A stretch of DNA of 5,415 bases. It comes from Nitrospinota bacterium. GTDB lineage: Bacteria > JAUXIQ01. The position numbers and the translations under genes were made by a program. Positions 5,119 to 5,415 of this stretch are shown piece after piece. The number at the start of each line of letters is the position of its first letter. Positions within the stretch are counted from its first letter, which is position 1. The stretch spans positions 1 through 5,415 of the forward strand of contig JAUXIQ010000162.1 in the NCBI GenBank assembly GCA_030620925.1. The letters are read 5' to 3'. The notes under the pieces are model-generated. The model was not told the origin of the DNA. It did not search any database and saw nothing but the letters and a program-made list of their open reading frames with translations.

Positions 5119-5415
5119 GCCGGTCCCGCCGGTTAAAACCTCGAGAATATCCGCGCTCTAAGCCCGTTTTCCCCCTTCCAAAGTCCCTTAAAGTAACGCC
5201 CGTTTAGAGTCGATACTCAATAAAGTGAGAAATTTCCCCGGGCAGTCTTGAAAAAATGGAACTCTTTGCAATAGAAGCTTGCGTGAGCTGCAACTTTATT
5301 TAACAGAGGAGGATTTGCAAAAACCGCGGCGCTTTTCGCGCTGCTGCCCGTTGCAAGCTCTATTACGGACATACTTTTTCCCGCAAAGACCACCACGATC
5401 ATCATGAGAATTAAT
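5119..5415. other. Gene-poor right end of the window
   Basis: I see no gene I can support in these 297 bases. There is a weak hairpin candidate right after the DUF2231 stop (CCGG at 5120-5123 and 5129-5132) without a T-run. GAGT/ACTC arms lie at 5207-5218. A direct repeat GCCCGTTT occurs at 5162-5169 and 5198-5205, with CTCTAA (5156-5161) and TTAGAG (5204-5209) as inverted partners. A strong Shine-Dalgarno-like GAGGAGG (5306-5312) has no ATG or GTG at a usable distance; only a TTG 2 bases away follows. Its plus-strand frame from 5287 to the end is open and hydrophobic but has no start until ATG 5404, where a gene running off the window could begin. Confidence 0.5.

Noticed and set aside
5217-5405. 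62-codon minus-strand frame at the right edge
   Set aside because: No ribosome binding site precedes its ATG within the visible bases, and the peptide has no recognisable domain; a chance frame is more likely.

Overview
The window looks like chromosomal DNA of a strictly anaerobic or microaerophilic bacterium. The evidence is a stand-alone rubrerythrin, a two-cluster bacterial ferredoxin, purine-rich Shine-Dalgarno sites and GC-rich coding sequence broken by AT-rich intergenic gaps. Anaerobic Chloroflexota, Firmicutes or sulfate-reducer-like lineages would all fit, and the sequence alone does not decide between them. No rRNA, tRNA, CRISPR array, transposase or phage gene is seen.

Left part (1-741, + strand): the window opens inside the last 28 codons of a Fur/PerR-type regulator. 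After 176 bases holding a candidate promoter and a perfect 15-bp palindrome comes a rubrerythrin-family peroxidase. A strong hairpin closes the gene and can also end the converging transcript from the right. A Fur-family regulator beside rubrerythrin is a classic peroxide-defence arrangement.

Middle part (761-3520, - strand): a compact four-gene operon reads right to left. It contains an XRE-cupin regulator, a DUF169 protein, an 80-residue 2[4Fe-4S] ferredoxin and an FMN enzyme of the nitronate monooxygenase/FabK family. Gaps are 34, 51 and 20 bases. A good sigma-70-like promoter lies in front, with a palindrome across its -10 box. The set reads as a self-regulated redox unit whose substrate cannot be named from sequence. 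It is the most likely undescribed system in the window.

Right part (3702-5118, + strand): a DUF1848 protein with a C-terminal cysteine cluster is followed 22 bases later by a small four-helix membrane protein of the DUF2231 type, probably on one transcript. The last 297 bases hold no gene I can support.
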